Positions 44,851-54,946 are shown, counted from the first letter of the stretch. The stretch: 64,000 nt of DNA from Coprococcus eutactus (GCF_025149915.1 NZ_CP102278.1:1224001-1288000); one strand, 5' to 3'. Made by a program: numbers and translations. The notes: generated by a model from the letters alone, not told the origin.

Positions 44851-46395
44851 ATGACGGCAGATTTGACCAGTGATAAAAAAAGGACATATATAGCCATAGA
44901 CCTCAAGTCCTTCTTTGCGTCAGTTGAGTGTGTAGAGCGTGGATTGGATCCCCTCACAACGAATCTGGTGGTGGCTGATGCGTCGAGGACAGAGAAGACT
45001 ATCTGTCTTGCGGTGTCCCCCTCGCTTAAGGCGTACGGAATATCTGGAAGAGCCAGATTGTTTGAGGTAGTCCAGCGGCTTAAGGAGGTAAATGCCAGCA
45101 GGTGCACTATTGCTCCGAATGGGGTGTTTACTGGGGATAGCACGGATTCGGTTATGCTGACAACGCATCCGGAACTTGCGGTTTCATATATAGCAGCACC
45201 GCCAAGGATGGCGTACTACATGAAATACAGTACGATGATCTACAACATATATCTGAAGTATGTTGCGCCTGAGGACATGCATGTGTATTCCATAGATGAG
45301 GTGTTTATGGACGTCACGGATTATCTTGGAATATATCACAAGACACCATACGAACTTGCCATGACGATCATACAGGATGTACTCAGCCAGACTGGAATAA
45401 CAGCCACAGCGGGAATAGGTACAAATATGTATCTGTGCAAGATAGCGATGGACGTTGAGGCGAAACACATAGCCCCGGACAAAGATGGTGTCAGGATAGC
45501 GATTCTCGATGAACAAAGCTACAGGAGAAAACTCTGGGATCACAGACCCATTACGGATTTTTGGAGAGTCGGAAGAGGATATGCGAAGAAGCTTGAGGAA
45601 CATGGTATGTATACCATGGGAGATATTGCAAGGTGTTCCATAGGACGTGAGGATGAATATTACAATGAAGATCTTCTATACAGACTGTTTGGCATAAATG
45701 CGGAACTCCTCATAGATCATGCGTGGGGCTGGGAACCTTGTACGATTGCGGATATCAAGTCCTATAAACCAGAGCGCAACAGTATGGGTTCGGGGCAGGT
45801 TTTGTCGTGTCCGTATGAATATGATAAGGCCAGGCTTATCGTCAGGGAGATGACAGATCTGTTGGTGCTTGAGCTTGTGGACAAGAAGGTCAAGACAGAT
45901 CAGATTGTCATTACAGTCGGTTACGACATAGACAATCTGAAAAAGAATGATCAAGGAAAGAGATATTCCGGAGTAGTACAGACTGACAGATATGGCAGAC
46001 GGATTCCAAAGAATGCACATGGTACGGTGAACCTGGGTGAGTATACATCGTCAACCCGCAGGATAATGGACGCGGTAACCGGATTGTTTGAGGAGATAGT
46101 TGATCCGAAGCTTTACGTGAGGAGAGTGTATGTCACTGCAAATAATCTGATATCAGATGATGAAGCGGAGGACAGACAGGGATACAGACAGATGAGCCTG
46201 TTTGAAGATTTTGGAGATGAAGCTGAGAACAGACAGAGGGAACTTGCGGACGAGGCACGTGAGAAGGATATGCAGCAGGCGATGATAGAGATAAAGAAGA
46301 AGTTCGGTAAGAATGCCATACTCAAGGGTATGAATCTTGAGGAGGGCGGAACCACGATCTCCCGAAATGGACAGATAGGCGGACATCGTGCATGA
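44851..46395 (+). CDS. Y-family DNA polymerase (UmuC/UvrX-like)
   Basis: 514 residues; lesion-bypass polymerase. Start after GGGGCGGAGATTT. Catalytic acidic residues: Asp17 in AIDLKSFFASVE and the Asp-Glu pair in YSIDEVFMD at about 149-150. Helix-hairpin-helix thumb and little-finger domains follow (SYKPERNSMGSGQVLSCPYE). The C-terminal QMSLF (in YRQMSLFEDF) is a beta-clamp binding motif. Followed by a YolD-like gene, the usual partner in Firmicutes; the run starts behind a LexA-like box, consistent with SOS induction. Confidence 0.93.
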   Translation: MTADLTSDKKRTYIAIDLKSFFASVECVERGLDPLTTNLVVADASRTEKTICLAVSPSLKAYGISGRARLFEVVQRLKEVNASRCTIAPNGVFTGDSTDSVMLTTHPELAVSYIAAPPRMAYYMKYSTMIYNIYLKYVAPEDMHVYSIDEVFMDVTDYLGIYHKTPYELAMTIIQDVLSQTGITATAGIGTNMYLCKIAMDVEAKHIAPDKDGVRIAILDEQSYRRKLWDHRPITDFWRVGRGYAKKLEEHGMYTMGDIARCSIGREDEYYNEDLLYRLFGINAELLIDHAWGWEPCTIADIKSYKPERNSMGSGQVLSCPYEYDKARLIVREMTDLLVLELVDKKVKTDQIVITVGYDIDNLKKNDQGKRYSGVVQTDRYGRRIPKNAHGTVNLGEYTSSTRRIMDAVTGLFEEIVDPKLYVRRVYVTANNLISDDEAEDRQGYRQMSLFEDFGDEAENRQRELADEAREKDMQQAMIEIKKKFGKNAILKGMNLEEGGTTISRNGQIGGHRA

Positions 46396-46416
46396 TGAAA
46401 AAGATATGGGGGCTGG

Positions 46417-46848
46417 GTGATAGAATTGAATCCTAAATATAAAGATATGTATGATATGCCGCATCACGTATCTGACAGACATCCACATATGTCCATACAT
46501 GACAGAGCAGCTCAGTTTGCGCCCTTTGCTGCGCTTACAGGGCATGGGGCGGCTATCGCGGAGACTGCAAGGCTTACGGAGGATAGACTGGAACTTGATG
46601 AAAGCCAGAAAGCGGTTCTTGATCAGAAACTTACGAATATAATGCATAGTGCAGGCGAAATATTAGTGGATGTGGAGTATTTTGTCAGGGATGAGAGAAA
46701 GTCTGGTGGGCGGTATGAACATGTATCAGGAAGAATAATGAAAGTGGATATGTACCGCCAGATGATCCTTCTGGGAGATGAAAGCGGCAGATGCATAGCT
46801 GCAATACCTGTGGATGATGTATATGACATAAATGAGATTTTATTGTAA
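46417..46848 (+). CDS. YolD-like protein
   Basis: 143 residues. YolD-like domain with SIHDRAAQFAPFAALTGHGA near residue 35 and a C-terminal part ending in a beta-rich segment. GTG 46417 follows ATGGGGGCTGG; other starts nearby (TTG 46426, ATG 46447) are possible. YolD proteins accompany UvrX-type polymerases and are thought to be functional analogues of UmuD. The last codons are included in an 18-bp tandem duplication. Confidence 0.85.
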   Translation: MIELNPKYKDMYDMPHHVSDRHPHMSIHDRAAQFAPFAALTGHGAAIAETARLTEDRLELDESQKAVLDQKLTNIMHSAGEILVDVEYFVRDERKSGGRYEHVSGRIMKVDMYRQMILLGDESGRCIAAIPVDDVYDINEILL

Positions 46849-46878
46849 AGCGATATTTTATTGTAAAGCGATATTTTA
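46843..46878 (+). repeat. 18-bp exact tandem duplication at the yolD stop
   Basis: TTGTAAAGCGATATTTTA occurs twice in direct succession (46843-46860, 46861-46878). It contains the TAA stop of the YolD-like gene and lies just before the ribosome binding site of the next gene, so the second stop is a duplicate. Confidence 0.9.
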
Positions 46879-46895
46879 TGAGAGAGGTTTTTATT

Positions 46896-47642
46896 ATGAA
46901 AAGAAATAAAAAATCATTTGAGGGCTATAGAGCAAATAAAAATGAGAGACCACTCACCATAGCACACCGCGGAGCCAGTGCGCTGGCAGAGCATGAAAAT
47001 ACCCTGGAGTCGTTTCAGATTGCCATAGATATTGGAGCAGATATGGTAGAATTTGATGTGAGAAAGACAAGTGATGATGTTCTCATTGTCTTTCATGATT
47101 CGGCTATAGATGGCAAGAAAGTCAGAGATCTCACATATAACAGGATAAATGATATAACCAGACGGTTGGGCTACAGAGTTCCGAAACTGGTGGAGGTCCT
47201 TGATCTCTGCCAGGGAAAGATACATTTGGATATTGAACTCAAAGAGAGTGGTTACGAGAGACCTGTAGTGAACCTGGTGAAAGAGCGATATGGGTATAAT
47301 GAATTTTCCATCAAATCATTTAAGGATAAGGTTTCATATAAAGTGAAATCCATAGATCCAAGGATAACCACGGGGCTGTTAATTGGCAAGGATAAGGCTG
47401 GATTAAGTGTGCGGCTTAATGAATACTTTCCAGCGAGAAGACTAAAGAGGTGTAAGGCTGATTTTGTATCACCACATTACCTTCTGTGTACCAGAGAGTT
47501 TGTGCGGAGAATGAAGAGGGAAGGGTATCCTGTGTTTGTGTGGACCGTGAACAACGAGAAAATTATGGATAGGATGATAGCACTGCGCGTAGATGGGATA
47601 ATATCTGACAGACCAGATCTCCTTATGAAACATATCCATTGA
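46896..47642 (+). CDS. Glycerophosphodiester phosphodiesterase
   Basis: 248 residues from ATG 46896, after GAGAGAGGTTTTTATT; an ATG at 46878 is less well placed. GDPD barrel with catalytic AHRGAS, MVEFDVRKT, FHDSAI and IHLDIELKE, and substrate region VFVWTVNNEK and GIISDRPD. No signal peptide, so it hydrolyses glycerophosphodiesters in the cytoplasm to glycerol-3-phosphate and an alcohol. Confidence 0.92.
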   Translation: MKRNKKSFEGYRANKNERPLTIAHRGASALAEHENTLESFQIAIDIGADMVEFDVRKTSDDVLIVFHDSAIDGKKVRDLTYNRINDITRRLGYRVPKLVEVLDLCQGKIHLDIELKESGYERPVVNLVKERYGYNEFSIKSFKDKVSYKVKSIDPRITTGLLIGKDKAGLSVRLNEYFPARRLKRCKADFVSPHYLLCTREFVRRMKREGYPVFVWTVNNEKIMDRMIALRVDGIISDRPDLLMKHIH

Positions 47643-47729
47643 TAGAAAACTGATTTTTTGCTATAGTTAAAGTTAAAAGAATAAACAGACTAGACAGAGA
47701 AGGATATTAGGTACAAAGGAGGGGATGAG

Positions 47730-49658
47730 ATGAACAAGGTACTGTATTTTGATTATGCTGCGTTTATTGTATTTGCACTTATTCTGATATCAGTCGTCAT
47801 GAAAAGACTGACCAGAGGAAAGATGAGCAGGCAATTTCTTATAGTGCTGATCGTGGCGTTGGTTGCAACCTCTTTTGATATAGGTGCTATTGCATACGAT
47901 AATATTGGTGAAAGACATACATTTGCTCAGTATTTTTTCCATACGGGATATCTTGTATTTCATGTGCTCTCGGCTGCTTTATATACAATATACGTTATAA
48001 GTATGGTTGATGCCATACATATATTCAGGGGCAGAGTAAAGTCTGTTATTCTGGCACTTCCGACTTTGTTATGTGTGTTACTTCTGATAGTGAATCTGTT
48101 TTATCCAACGGTATTCTCTATTGGAACTGATGGTGAGTATGCAAGAGAGCGGTTCATGGTCTTTCTTTATATCACATCGTTCATATACATGATCATAGGG
48201 TTTATAGTTGTCATGAAATACAGAAGAAGGCTATCTAGAAAGTGCCTGATATCTGTTATCATGATCTTCCCATTGGTGGTTGTTGCAGCATTCAAGCAGG
48301 TGCTCGTACCTGAGGTTCCAGTAGAGATGTTTGCCAATTCTATAGGATTATTGTTTGTTGCACTGTTAATACAGAGCCCTGAACAGATGATAAGCAACGC
48401 AACAGGTCTGAACAACATAACCAGATATATGGAGGATGTCGACAATGTTCTTGACAATGGACTTAATATAGGCATCATCATGATATCGCTTGTGAATGAC
48501 AAGGCGCTTAGGGGGATGATCGGTGTTGTGGAATATCACAAGCTGCTCAGATGTGTTTCAGACAAGCTGGTTGCCATGGGACAGTCAAAAAGATACAACA
48601 CAGAATGGTATTATCTTGGCAATGGCATGTTTAGATGCATAATGGATTATAAGGTGGCTGATCAGGCGGAGAGGTTTGCAGCCAACATAAACTCTGAGCT
48701 GAAAAAGGGATACACATACAATGGAATGTTGATAAACCTTCTTGCAAATATCTGTATTACCAGGTGTCCGGAGGATATAGACAATGTGGATGCTGTTATG
48801 AGATTTGGTACAGAACTCTCTGACTGGGAATATACAGGACAGATCATGTATGCAAGGGATATATACAAAAAAGAAAATTATGATCTGATCAAGAACCTTG
48901 ATGTGATAATAGACAGTGCTTTCGTAGACGGAAGATTTGAAGTTTATTATCAGCCTATCTATTCATTAAGCGCTAAGAGATATAACAGTGCTGAGGCATT
49001 GCTCAGGTTGTACGATGAAAAATATGGTTATGTAAGACCAGATATATTTATTCCGGCAGCTGAAAAGAGCGGTATGATACATAAGATAGGTAAGTTTGTG
49101 TTGGAAGAGGTGTGTAAGTTTATAGTCAGCGATAAGTTTAAAGAACTTGGACTTGATTATATAGAAGTGAATCTGTCGGTGATACAGTGCATGAGCAGTG
49201 AACTTGCAGACGATGTCAGGGAGATAATGAACAGATATAATGTGAGCTCAGAGCAGCTCAACCTTGAGATCACGGAGACAGCCGCTGCGTATGCCCAGAC
49301 TACTATGATGAACAATATCGAAGAACTTAACGACGATGGAATAGCGTTTTCACTGGACGATTTTGGAACAGGGTACTCCAATATGAAGAGGATTGCGTCA
49401 ATGCCATTTGCGATAGTTAAGCTGGATAAGACATTTACAGAGATGAACGAGAATGACAAGATGCTCAAAGTAGTGAAGAACACTATATCAATGGTGAGAG
49501 ATATGAATTTGAGGATCCTTGTAGAGGGCGTTGAGACTCTCGAGTCGTTCAAGGAATTTAAGGCGTTGGGTGTTGATTACATTCAGGGGTATTATTTTTC
49601 AAAACCATTGCCTATGGAGAAGTTTGTCAGTGAGGTAAAGCGTGTCAATATGGATTGA
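47730..49658 (+). CDS. Membrane EAL-domain cyclic-di-GMP phosphodiesterase with degenerate GGDEF
   Basis: 642 residues. Six or seven transmembrane helices (about 5-225), a GGDEF-like domain (about 230-380) in which the signature is replaced by LGNGMF and is therefore non-catalytic, and a complete EAL domain (about 390-642): SAEALLR, EVNLS, LEITETA, LDDFGTGYSN, VKLDK, EGVET, QGYYFSKPL. All metal-binding positions appear to be retained, so it should hydrolyse c-di-GMP. Start after AAAGGAGGGGATGAG. The signal is sensed by the membrane domain. Confidence 0.92.
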   Translation: MNKVLYFDYAAFIVFALILISVVMKRLTRGKMSRQFLIVLIVALVATSFDIGAIAYDNIGERHTFAQYFFHTGYLVFHVLSAALYTIYVISMVDAIHIFRGRVKSVILALPTLLCVLLLIVNLFYPTVFSIGTDGEYARERFMVFLYITSFIYMIIGFIVVMKYRRRLSRKCLISVIMIFPLVVVAAFKQVLVPEVPVEMFANSIGLLFVALLIQSPEQMISNATGLNNITRYMEDVDNVLDNGLNIGIIMISLVNDKALRGMIGVVEYHKLLRCVSDKLVAMGQSKRYNTEWYYLGNGMFRCIMDYKVADQAERFAANINSELKKGYTYNGMLINLLANICITRCPEDIDNVDAVMRFGTELSDWEYTGQIMYARDIYKKENYDLIKNLDVIIDSAFVDGRFEVYYQPIYSLSAKRYNSAEALLRLYDEKYGYVRPDIFIPAAEKSGMIHKIGKFVLEEVCKFIVSDKFKELGLDYIEVNLSVIQCMSSELADDVREIMNRYNVSSEQLNLEITETAAAYAQTTMMNNIEELNDDGIAFSLDDFGTGYSNMKRIASMPFAIVKLDKTFTEMNENDKMLKVVKNTISMVRDMNLRILVEGVETLESFKEFKALGVDYIQGYYFSKPLPMEKFVSEVKRVNMD

Positions 49659-49717
49659 CATGCAAGTCAGATATATGAAGACTGAGTGGTGCACGATACA
49701 TGAAGGAAGGGTAATAT

Positions 49718-50677
49718 ATGGTTGACATAAGAAGGACGGATGCTGAAAAAAACGGCAACATCAGCAACGTAGTTATAGATGAGATAGAGAAGGTGGTCAA
49801 GGGCAAGAGAGATGTCATAACAAAGGTATACGCTGCGATACTAGCTGGTGGGCATATATTGCTCGATGATATCCCTGGTGTCGGAAAGACCACACTTGCA
49901 ATGGCATTTGCGAAAGCTTTGGATATGAAATATAACCGTGTACAGTTTACCCCGGATGTCCTTCCTAGTGATATCATGGGTTTCTCGATGTACAATGCCA
50001 AGACAGGTGATTTTGAATACAGGGAGGGCGCAGCATTCTGCAATCTATTTTTGGCAGATGAGATCAACAGAACATCACCAAAGAGTCAATCGGCACTTCT
50101 TGAGATCATGGAGGAGAAATGTGTCACTGTAGATGCAGTCACAAGACAGCTCCCTGAACCGTTCACTGTCATAGCGACGCAGAATCCCATTGGATCATCA
50201 GGCACTCAGATGCTGCCGGAATCCCAGCTGGATAGATTTATGATACGACTTTCCATGGGATATCCATCCCATGATGCTGCGGTACAGATACTGAAAGGAC
50301 AGGAGTTTGTCCCTATAAACGGTGTGAATTTGGTAGTGTCCAGGGAGGAACTGGTGGAGCTTCAGAAGAAGACGAACAGTTTGAGTGTCCATGACTCTAT
50401 ATTTGACTATATAGTCACATTGATAGAGAAAACTAGAAACAATGAGTATTTTGCCTTGGGTGCAAGTCCTCGAGGCGCAAATTCGCTGCTCAGAATGAGC
50501 CGGGCGATGGCGTTATTGTCAGGAAGGAATTATGTTGTACCTGATGATATTGAGGCGGTGTTCACGGCTGTTCTGGGGCATAGGGTTAAACTGTCTTCCA
50601 GAGCTAGGGCGAATGGATTCACGGTTGATACGGCACTGGAGGAAGTAAGGAAGTCGGTGAAGCTTCCGAGAACATAA
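49718..50677 (+). CDS. MoxR-family AAA+ ATPase
   Basis: 319 residues. Walker A DIPGVGKTTLA, Walker B NLFLADEINRTSPKSQ, sensor TQNPIGSSGTQMLPESQLDR. Start after GAAGGAAGGGTAATAT. MoxR ATPases act as chaperones for assembly or activation of enzyme complexes and are typically encoded with DUF58 and transglutaminase-like genes, as here. Confidence 0.93.
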   Translation: MVDIRRTDAEKNGNISNVVIDEIEKVVKGKRDVITKVYAAILAGGHILLDDIPGVGKTTLAMAFAKALDMKYNRVQFTPDVLPSDIMGFSMYNAKTGDFEYREGAAFCNLFLADEINRTSPKSQSALLEIMEEKCVTVDAVTRQLPEPFTVIATQNPIGSSGTQMLPESQLDRFMIRLSMGYPSHDAAVQILKGQEFVPINGVNLVVSREELVELQKKTNSLSVHDSIFDYIVTLIEKTRNNEYFALGASPRGANSLLRMSRAMALLSGRNYVVPDDIEAVFTAVLGHRVKLSSRARANGFTVDTALEEVRKSVKLPRT

Positions 50678-50690
50678 GGAGGACCGGGAG

Positions 50691-51752
50691 ATGATGCATG
50701 TAACGAATGTTGTCAGATACATTCTTGTATTTATTGTGAATCTGCTGCTCCTTCTTTTTTTGCACTCATACTTCAATATGGTGGTATTGGTCGTACTCAT
50801 TGTGCTGCCATTTTGTTCTGTATTTGCAGCATTTATGGCGGCAAGGTATATGACGGTGGAGATCAGTGGAGGTATTGGTGATACGGAGACCGATGAACCT
50901 TTTCCTGTGAATATCATACTCGGCAACAGATCAGTATTTCCAGTAATGAATGTTGATATCGATATACATATGGAGAATTGTCTGTTTGGTATATCCGGGG
51001 ATCACAGACTGAGCGTGCCATCGTATGTAAGAGCAGCAAATGTGGTGAGTTATGAGATTTCTGAGTCTTTTGTCGGAGTGCTTACGGTGTCTGTAAAACG
51101 GATATATGTGACGGATTGGCTTGGGTTTATCAGGATAAAGAAAACCAGTGATGCGGTAAAGGAGATAGAGGTTTTTCCTGGTGGTGAGATAGAGGTGGAA
51201 CCTGATATGACAACGCTTGCAGGAGGCATGAGTGAGGCGGAGGAGACAAGGCACAAGGGAAATGATTTCTCAGAGGTCGTTGATATTCGGGAATATCAGC
51301 CCGGAGATAAGCTCCAGAACATACACTGGAAGCTCTCGGCAGGACGTGATGAGCTGATGGTTAAGGAGAGGGAGAGCATGTCATCTGATTTGATTATCAT
51401 CTGTGTGGAATTGTCCGATGATGAAAAACACGTTCTCAATGATATACTGAAGGCAGCATATGGACTTGGGAAATATCTGCTGTTGGCGGGGGTGCCGTTT
51501 TCAATGTATTACTGGAGCGTTAACCGGGATGACATGATAGAGACAGTCATTGAAAACAATGGAGATATGCATGAGTGGATGGAAGGGGTGTTCTACGAGA
51601 TCCCGTATCCGGAATACCGACTTGGATTTGATATGATGCAGAAGTTGTTAGACTCTGACCGGAAAATATTTACCGTCACTGCGGCGGACGATATAGATGG
51701 TGAACAGGTATTTACATATGGAGACTGCGTGAAAGGATATATAAGTGAGTAG
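50691..51752 (+). CDS. DUF58 membrane-anchored protein
   Basis: 353 residues. Two N-terminal transmembrane helices (about 8-50), then a beta-sandwich region and the DUF58 core FSEVVDIREYQPGDKLQNIH followed by WKLSAGRDELMVKERE (about 205-240). Start at ATGATG after AAGGAGGACCGGGAG. Encoded between MoxR and transglutaminase genes, with the next gene overlapping by eight bases. Confidence 0.9.
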   Translation: MMHVTNVVRYILVFIVNLLLLLFLHSYFNMVVLVVLIVLPFCSVFAAFMAARYMTVEISGGIGDTETDEPFPVNIILGNRSVFPVMNVDIDIHMENCLFGISGDHRLSVPSYVRAANVVSYEISESFVGVLTVSVKRIYVTDWLGFIRIKKTSDAVKEIEVFPGGEIEVEPDMTTLAGGMSEAEETRHKGNDFSEVVDIREYQPGDKLQNIHWKLSAGRDELMVKERESMSSDLIIICVELSDDEKHVLNDILKAAYGLGKYLLLAGVPFSMYYWSVNRDDMIETVIENNGDMHEWMEGVFYEIPYPEYRLGFDMMQKLLDSDRKIFTVTAADDIDGEQVFTYGDCVKGYISE

Positions 51753-54225
51753 GAGAAAACCAGATGGCAGGCATTTAGAGAAAAAAAGAAAAAATAAAAA
51801 AGAAGAAAATATCTTTGAGTTTTGTCTTGGCACCACACTGCTCAACAAACCTGAGATAACGAGGCGGAAGCTTGGAAAGCATACGGGAAGTCTGAAGGAA
51901 TTAAAGGGCATGGCTGACAGCCACGGAATATTGTCAAAATGTGTTCTTGAGGTGCTTGTGGTGTGGGGAGCCATGGTGGGTTTTCTCACGTCAATAGAGT
52001 GTGCGTACAATGTCCCCTTGATATTTGCAGCATATGCCATGATGGCTTTGTTTTTCAGCTGGATATTCAAGACGGGAAAGACGTGGATAAGGGATCTGTG
52101 GTATGTTGCGTTTCTGGTATTGTTCATCGGGTTTGTGGTGGTGTTCAGAAAATACATAAACAGTGGTTTTTATGCCATGATAAATGAATTTCTGGACCAT
52201 GTGACGGACTATTATGGTGCATCCGAGGTGAAGGTGTTCCAGGAGGCTGTCGAAAACAGGAAGGTCACAGTTCCGATAGCGGCGATAGCGATCGGAACAA
52301 TACAGATAGTAATACTGAACATATTCCTTAACAACAGTATGAGTGTCCTGTGGGCAGTGGCATTTACATTGCCTGTGTATATAGCTCCGCTGTTTTTCAG
52401 ACTTGAACCGGATATCCTTCCAATGATCATGGGAATAACCGGAATGACTGGCGTTATCTGTCTGAAGGGTAACAGGCATTTCAGGATAATAGATGCGGAC
52501 GACACTTTTAAAAGCGAGCCCAAGAAGAGGTGGCTGGTATACAGACACAGCGACAGGGCATCCCTACAGATGATAGCCGAGATCGGCGTGCTGTGTGTGA
52601 TAGTATTTGTGGTGATGACCGTTGTCAAGCCGGTTGACAGGTATTTTTACAGATACAGGGATAGCTCCATCAAGAAAAAGATAGAGGCTCCACTTGGAAA
52701 CCTTATAATGTATGGTTTTGAGTCACTGAGAAATACGGCTAATACGGGAGGCCTTGCGAGCGGCAGACTGGGAGGAGTTTCCGATGTAACATTCGATGGA
52801 GAAACGGATCTTGTGGTAAGATTCACACCATATAGTGCAGACCGTATATACCTGAAAGCATTTGTCGGTGATGAATACGAATGGGATCACTGGAATAGGG
52901 ACAGGGATGGAACATATCCATCTGCGGATATGACAGGCGGTGTTCCGGTTGGAAGGATGGATATAAGCAACGAAGACGGAATGAACGATCTGCTATATTA
53001 TCCGTATTACACAGGTTATGATACGGCACTTGGGAAAGTTCTCATCAATTTCAATTCAGCTGATGCAGAACAGACAGACAGCTATGATGCAGAGAGTAGG
53101 ACTCTCACGGTGCAGTACAGTCCGGACGTTCAGTCTGAGCCGGAAACGTCAAATGTAGATGAAAAGTATCTTCAGATACCAGAGATCAATCAGCCTGTGG
53201 TAGCGGAATTCTGCGAGAATGCAGGAATAAAAGATGCAGATAGTGTGGATGAGCGTATACAGAAGGTGTATAGTTACTTTTGGGACAATTACCCATATAC
53301 ACTCCATCCTGGGGCTACGCCGGCAAGGGAGGACTATGTGAACTATTTCCTCCAAACAACCAGGAAAGGCCTTTGTGCCAACTATGCCACGGCGGGAACT
53401 CTGATACTTAGATATATGGGTATTCCATCTAGGTATGTTGAGGGATATGTCATAGATTACTCGGATGTTGTTGAGGCCGAGATTCTTGATTCCACCGATT
53501 TCAGCTACGATGATTATTATAATGGAGACTCAGAGCTTGGGCGTACGGCTGTGGTTCAAGTGAACGTAACCGATGGTGCAGCCCATGCCTGGATAGAGGC
53601 ATTTATAGATGGCAGGTGGCAGGTGGTTGAACTTACACCTCCGTCAAGTGAGGACGAGGATGAAAATACTCAGGATTTCTGGAGCAGACTCGGCAACTGG
53701 CTGGCAGGCGGGGATGACGGAGACCAGACTGGGGCTGGAGGTACGAACGCGGTGTCGTTTTCACTTGATAGATACATGTGGATATTATATGTGATCGCAT
53801 GCGTGGTCATAGCTTTCATCGCAGGCTGGACAGGTATTATCGTATTCAGGAAAATAGTTCGGGTGCGGAGTTATCACAGTGGTGATATTGGAGAAAATAT
53901 AGTTGCATATTACAGATATATGTGCGATTATGCAAGAATGGCGGAGTCGGATTTCCTGCGAGCGGGAAATCATAGAGAACAGCTTGGCATATTTATGAAA
54001 GAATCTGAAGGGTTTGACATAGATGGCCTTGCGGAAAAAATAGAAGCTGTATCATATGATCGCTCAGCGGCAGCTGCAGGAGATAGTGATACACCATCTG
54101 TACATATGCAGACTGGGCAGACCGATGTTACTGATGGTATGTTGAAACAGCTTCAGGATATTATGAAGGCATACCGGAGAACGGTTCCGGTCATGAGAAG
54201 AATTTACTTGTTTGTAAAGATATAG
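51745..54225 (+). CDS. Membrane transglutaminase-like protein
   Basis: 826 residues, starting at GTG in the overlap with the DUF58 stop (AAAGGATATATAA upstream). N-terminal basic segment, about six transmembrane helices (70-300), extracellular transglutaminase-like domain (about 480-660) with Cys in KGLCANYATAGTLILRYMGI, His in AAHAWIEAFIDG and an Asp position at VVELTPPSS, then a transmembrane helix (about 675-700) and a cytoplasmic tail with DUF4129-like character. With MoxR and DUF58 it forms a module often linked with envelope or polymer handling; the substrate is not known. Confidence 0.9.
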   Translation: MSRRKPDGRHLEKKRKNKKEENIFEFCLGTTLLNKPEITRRKLGKHTGSLKELKGMADSHGILSKCVLEVLVVWGAMVGFLTSIECAYNVPLIFAAYAMMALFFSWIFKTGKTWIRDLWYVAFLVLFIGFVVVFRKYINSGFYAMINEFLDHVTDYYGASEVKVFQEAVENRKVTVPIAAIAIGTIQIVILNIFLNNSMSVLWAVAFTLPVYIAPLFFRLEPDILPMIMGITGMTGVICLKGNRHFRIIDADDTFKSEPKKRWLVYRHSDRASLQMIAEIGVLCVIVFVVMTVVKPVDRYFYRYRDSSIKKKIEAPLGNLIMYGFESLRNTANTGGLASGRLGGVSDVTFDGETDLVVRFTPYSADRIYLKAFVGDEYEWDHWNRDRDGTYPSADMTGGVPVGRMDISNEDGMNDLLYYPYYTGYDTALGKVLINFNSADAEQTDSYDAESRTLTVQYSPDVQSEPETSNVDEKYLQIPEINQPVVAEFCENAGIKDADSVDERIQKVYSYFWDNYPYTLHPGATPAREDYVNYFLQTTRKGLCANYATAGTLILRYMGIPSRYVEGYVIDYSDVVEAEILDSTDFSYDDYYNGDSELGRTAVVQVNVTDGAAHAWIEAFIDGRWQVVELTPPSSEDEDENTQDFWSRLGNWLAGGDDGDQTGAGGTNAVSFSLDRYMWILYVIACVVIAFIAGWTGIIVFRKIVRVRSYHSGDIGENIVAYYRYMCDYARMAESDFLRAGNHREQLGIFMKESEGFDIDGLAEKIEAVSYDRSAAAAGDSDTPSVHMQTGQTDVTDGMLKQLQDIMKAYRRTVPVMRRIYLFVKI

Positions 54226-54235
54226 GAGGTATGAG

Positions 54236-54934
54236 ATGCTTGGAATTATAGGAGCAATGGATGAGGAAGTTGCAAGACTTAAGGAGATGATATCTGGTCT
54301 TCATATTGTACAGAGGGCTGGAATGGAATTTTACAAAGGACAGATCAGTGAGAAGGATGTGGTTGTTGTTAAGTGTGGCGTGGGCAAGGTAAATGCAGCC
54401 ATGTGTACACAGTCGATGATAGACCTGTTTTCCGTGGATGCCATCATCAATACTGGAATTGCCGGTTCGCTGGACGCAGATATAGATATCGGAGATATAG
54501 TCATTGCCACAGATACAGTTGAGCACGATATGGATGTGGCAGCACTTGGATATGCGCCGGGCATCATACCGGACACGGAGACCAGCGTGTTTAAGACTGA
54601 TACTGAGCTCCTTGAGACTGCACAGGCATCGGTTGAGGCTGCAAAGCTGGATGTGAAGGTATTCACGGGACGCGTTGTCAGCGGAGACCAGTTCATATCA
54701 AGCAGGGAGAAGAAGAAATGGCTTGTATCGGAGTTCGGCGGTAGATGTGCCGAGATGGAGGGCGCGTCAATAGGTCACGTTGCAGTGTTAAACAGAGTCC
54801 CATATCTCGTAGTCAGAGCCATATCGGACAAAGCGGATGACAGCGCCGAGATGGATTATCCGACATTTGCTGCCAGGGCGATAGACAACAGTGTCAGACT
54901 TATGACAGAGATTATAAATAGATTTGATTCATAG
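54236..54934 (+). CDS. mtnN: 5'-methylthioadenosine/S-adenosylhomocysteine nucleosidase
   Basis: 232 residues. Cleaves MTA, SAH and 5'-deoxyadenosine to adenine and the thioribose product. Catalytic motifs: GAMDEEVARLKEM at the N-terminus, GIAGSLDADIDIGD, CAEMEGASIGHVA and RAISDKADDSA with the general-acid Asp. Start after AGGAGGTATGAG, ten bases after the transglutaminase stop. Feeds LuxS, whose gene follows after 12 bases. Confidence 0.95.
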   Translation: MLGIIGAMDEEVARLKEMISGLHIVQRAGMEFYKGQISEKDVVVVKCGVGKVNAAMCTQSMIDLFSVDAIINTGIAGSLDADIDIGDIVIATDTVEHDMDVAALGYAPGIIPDTETSVFKTDTELLETAQASVEAAKLDVKVFTGRVVSGDQFISSREKKKWLVSEFGGRCAEMEGASIGHVAVLNRVPYLVVRAISDKADDSAEMDYPTFAARAIDNSVRLMTEIINRFDS

Positions 54935-54946
54935 GGGGTTAGAGAA

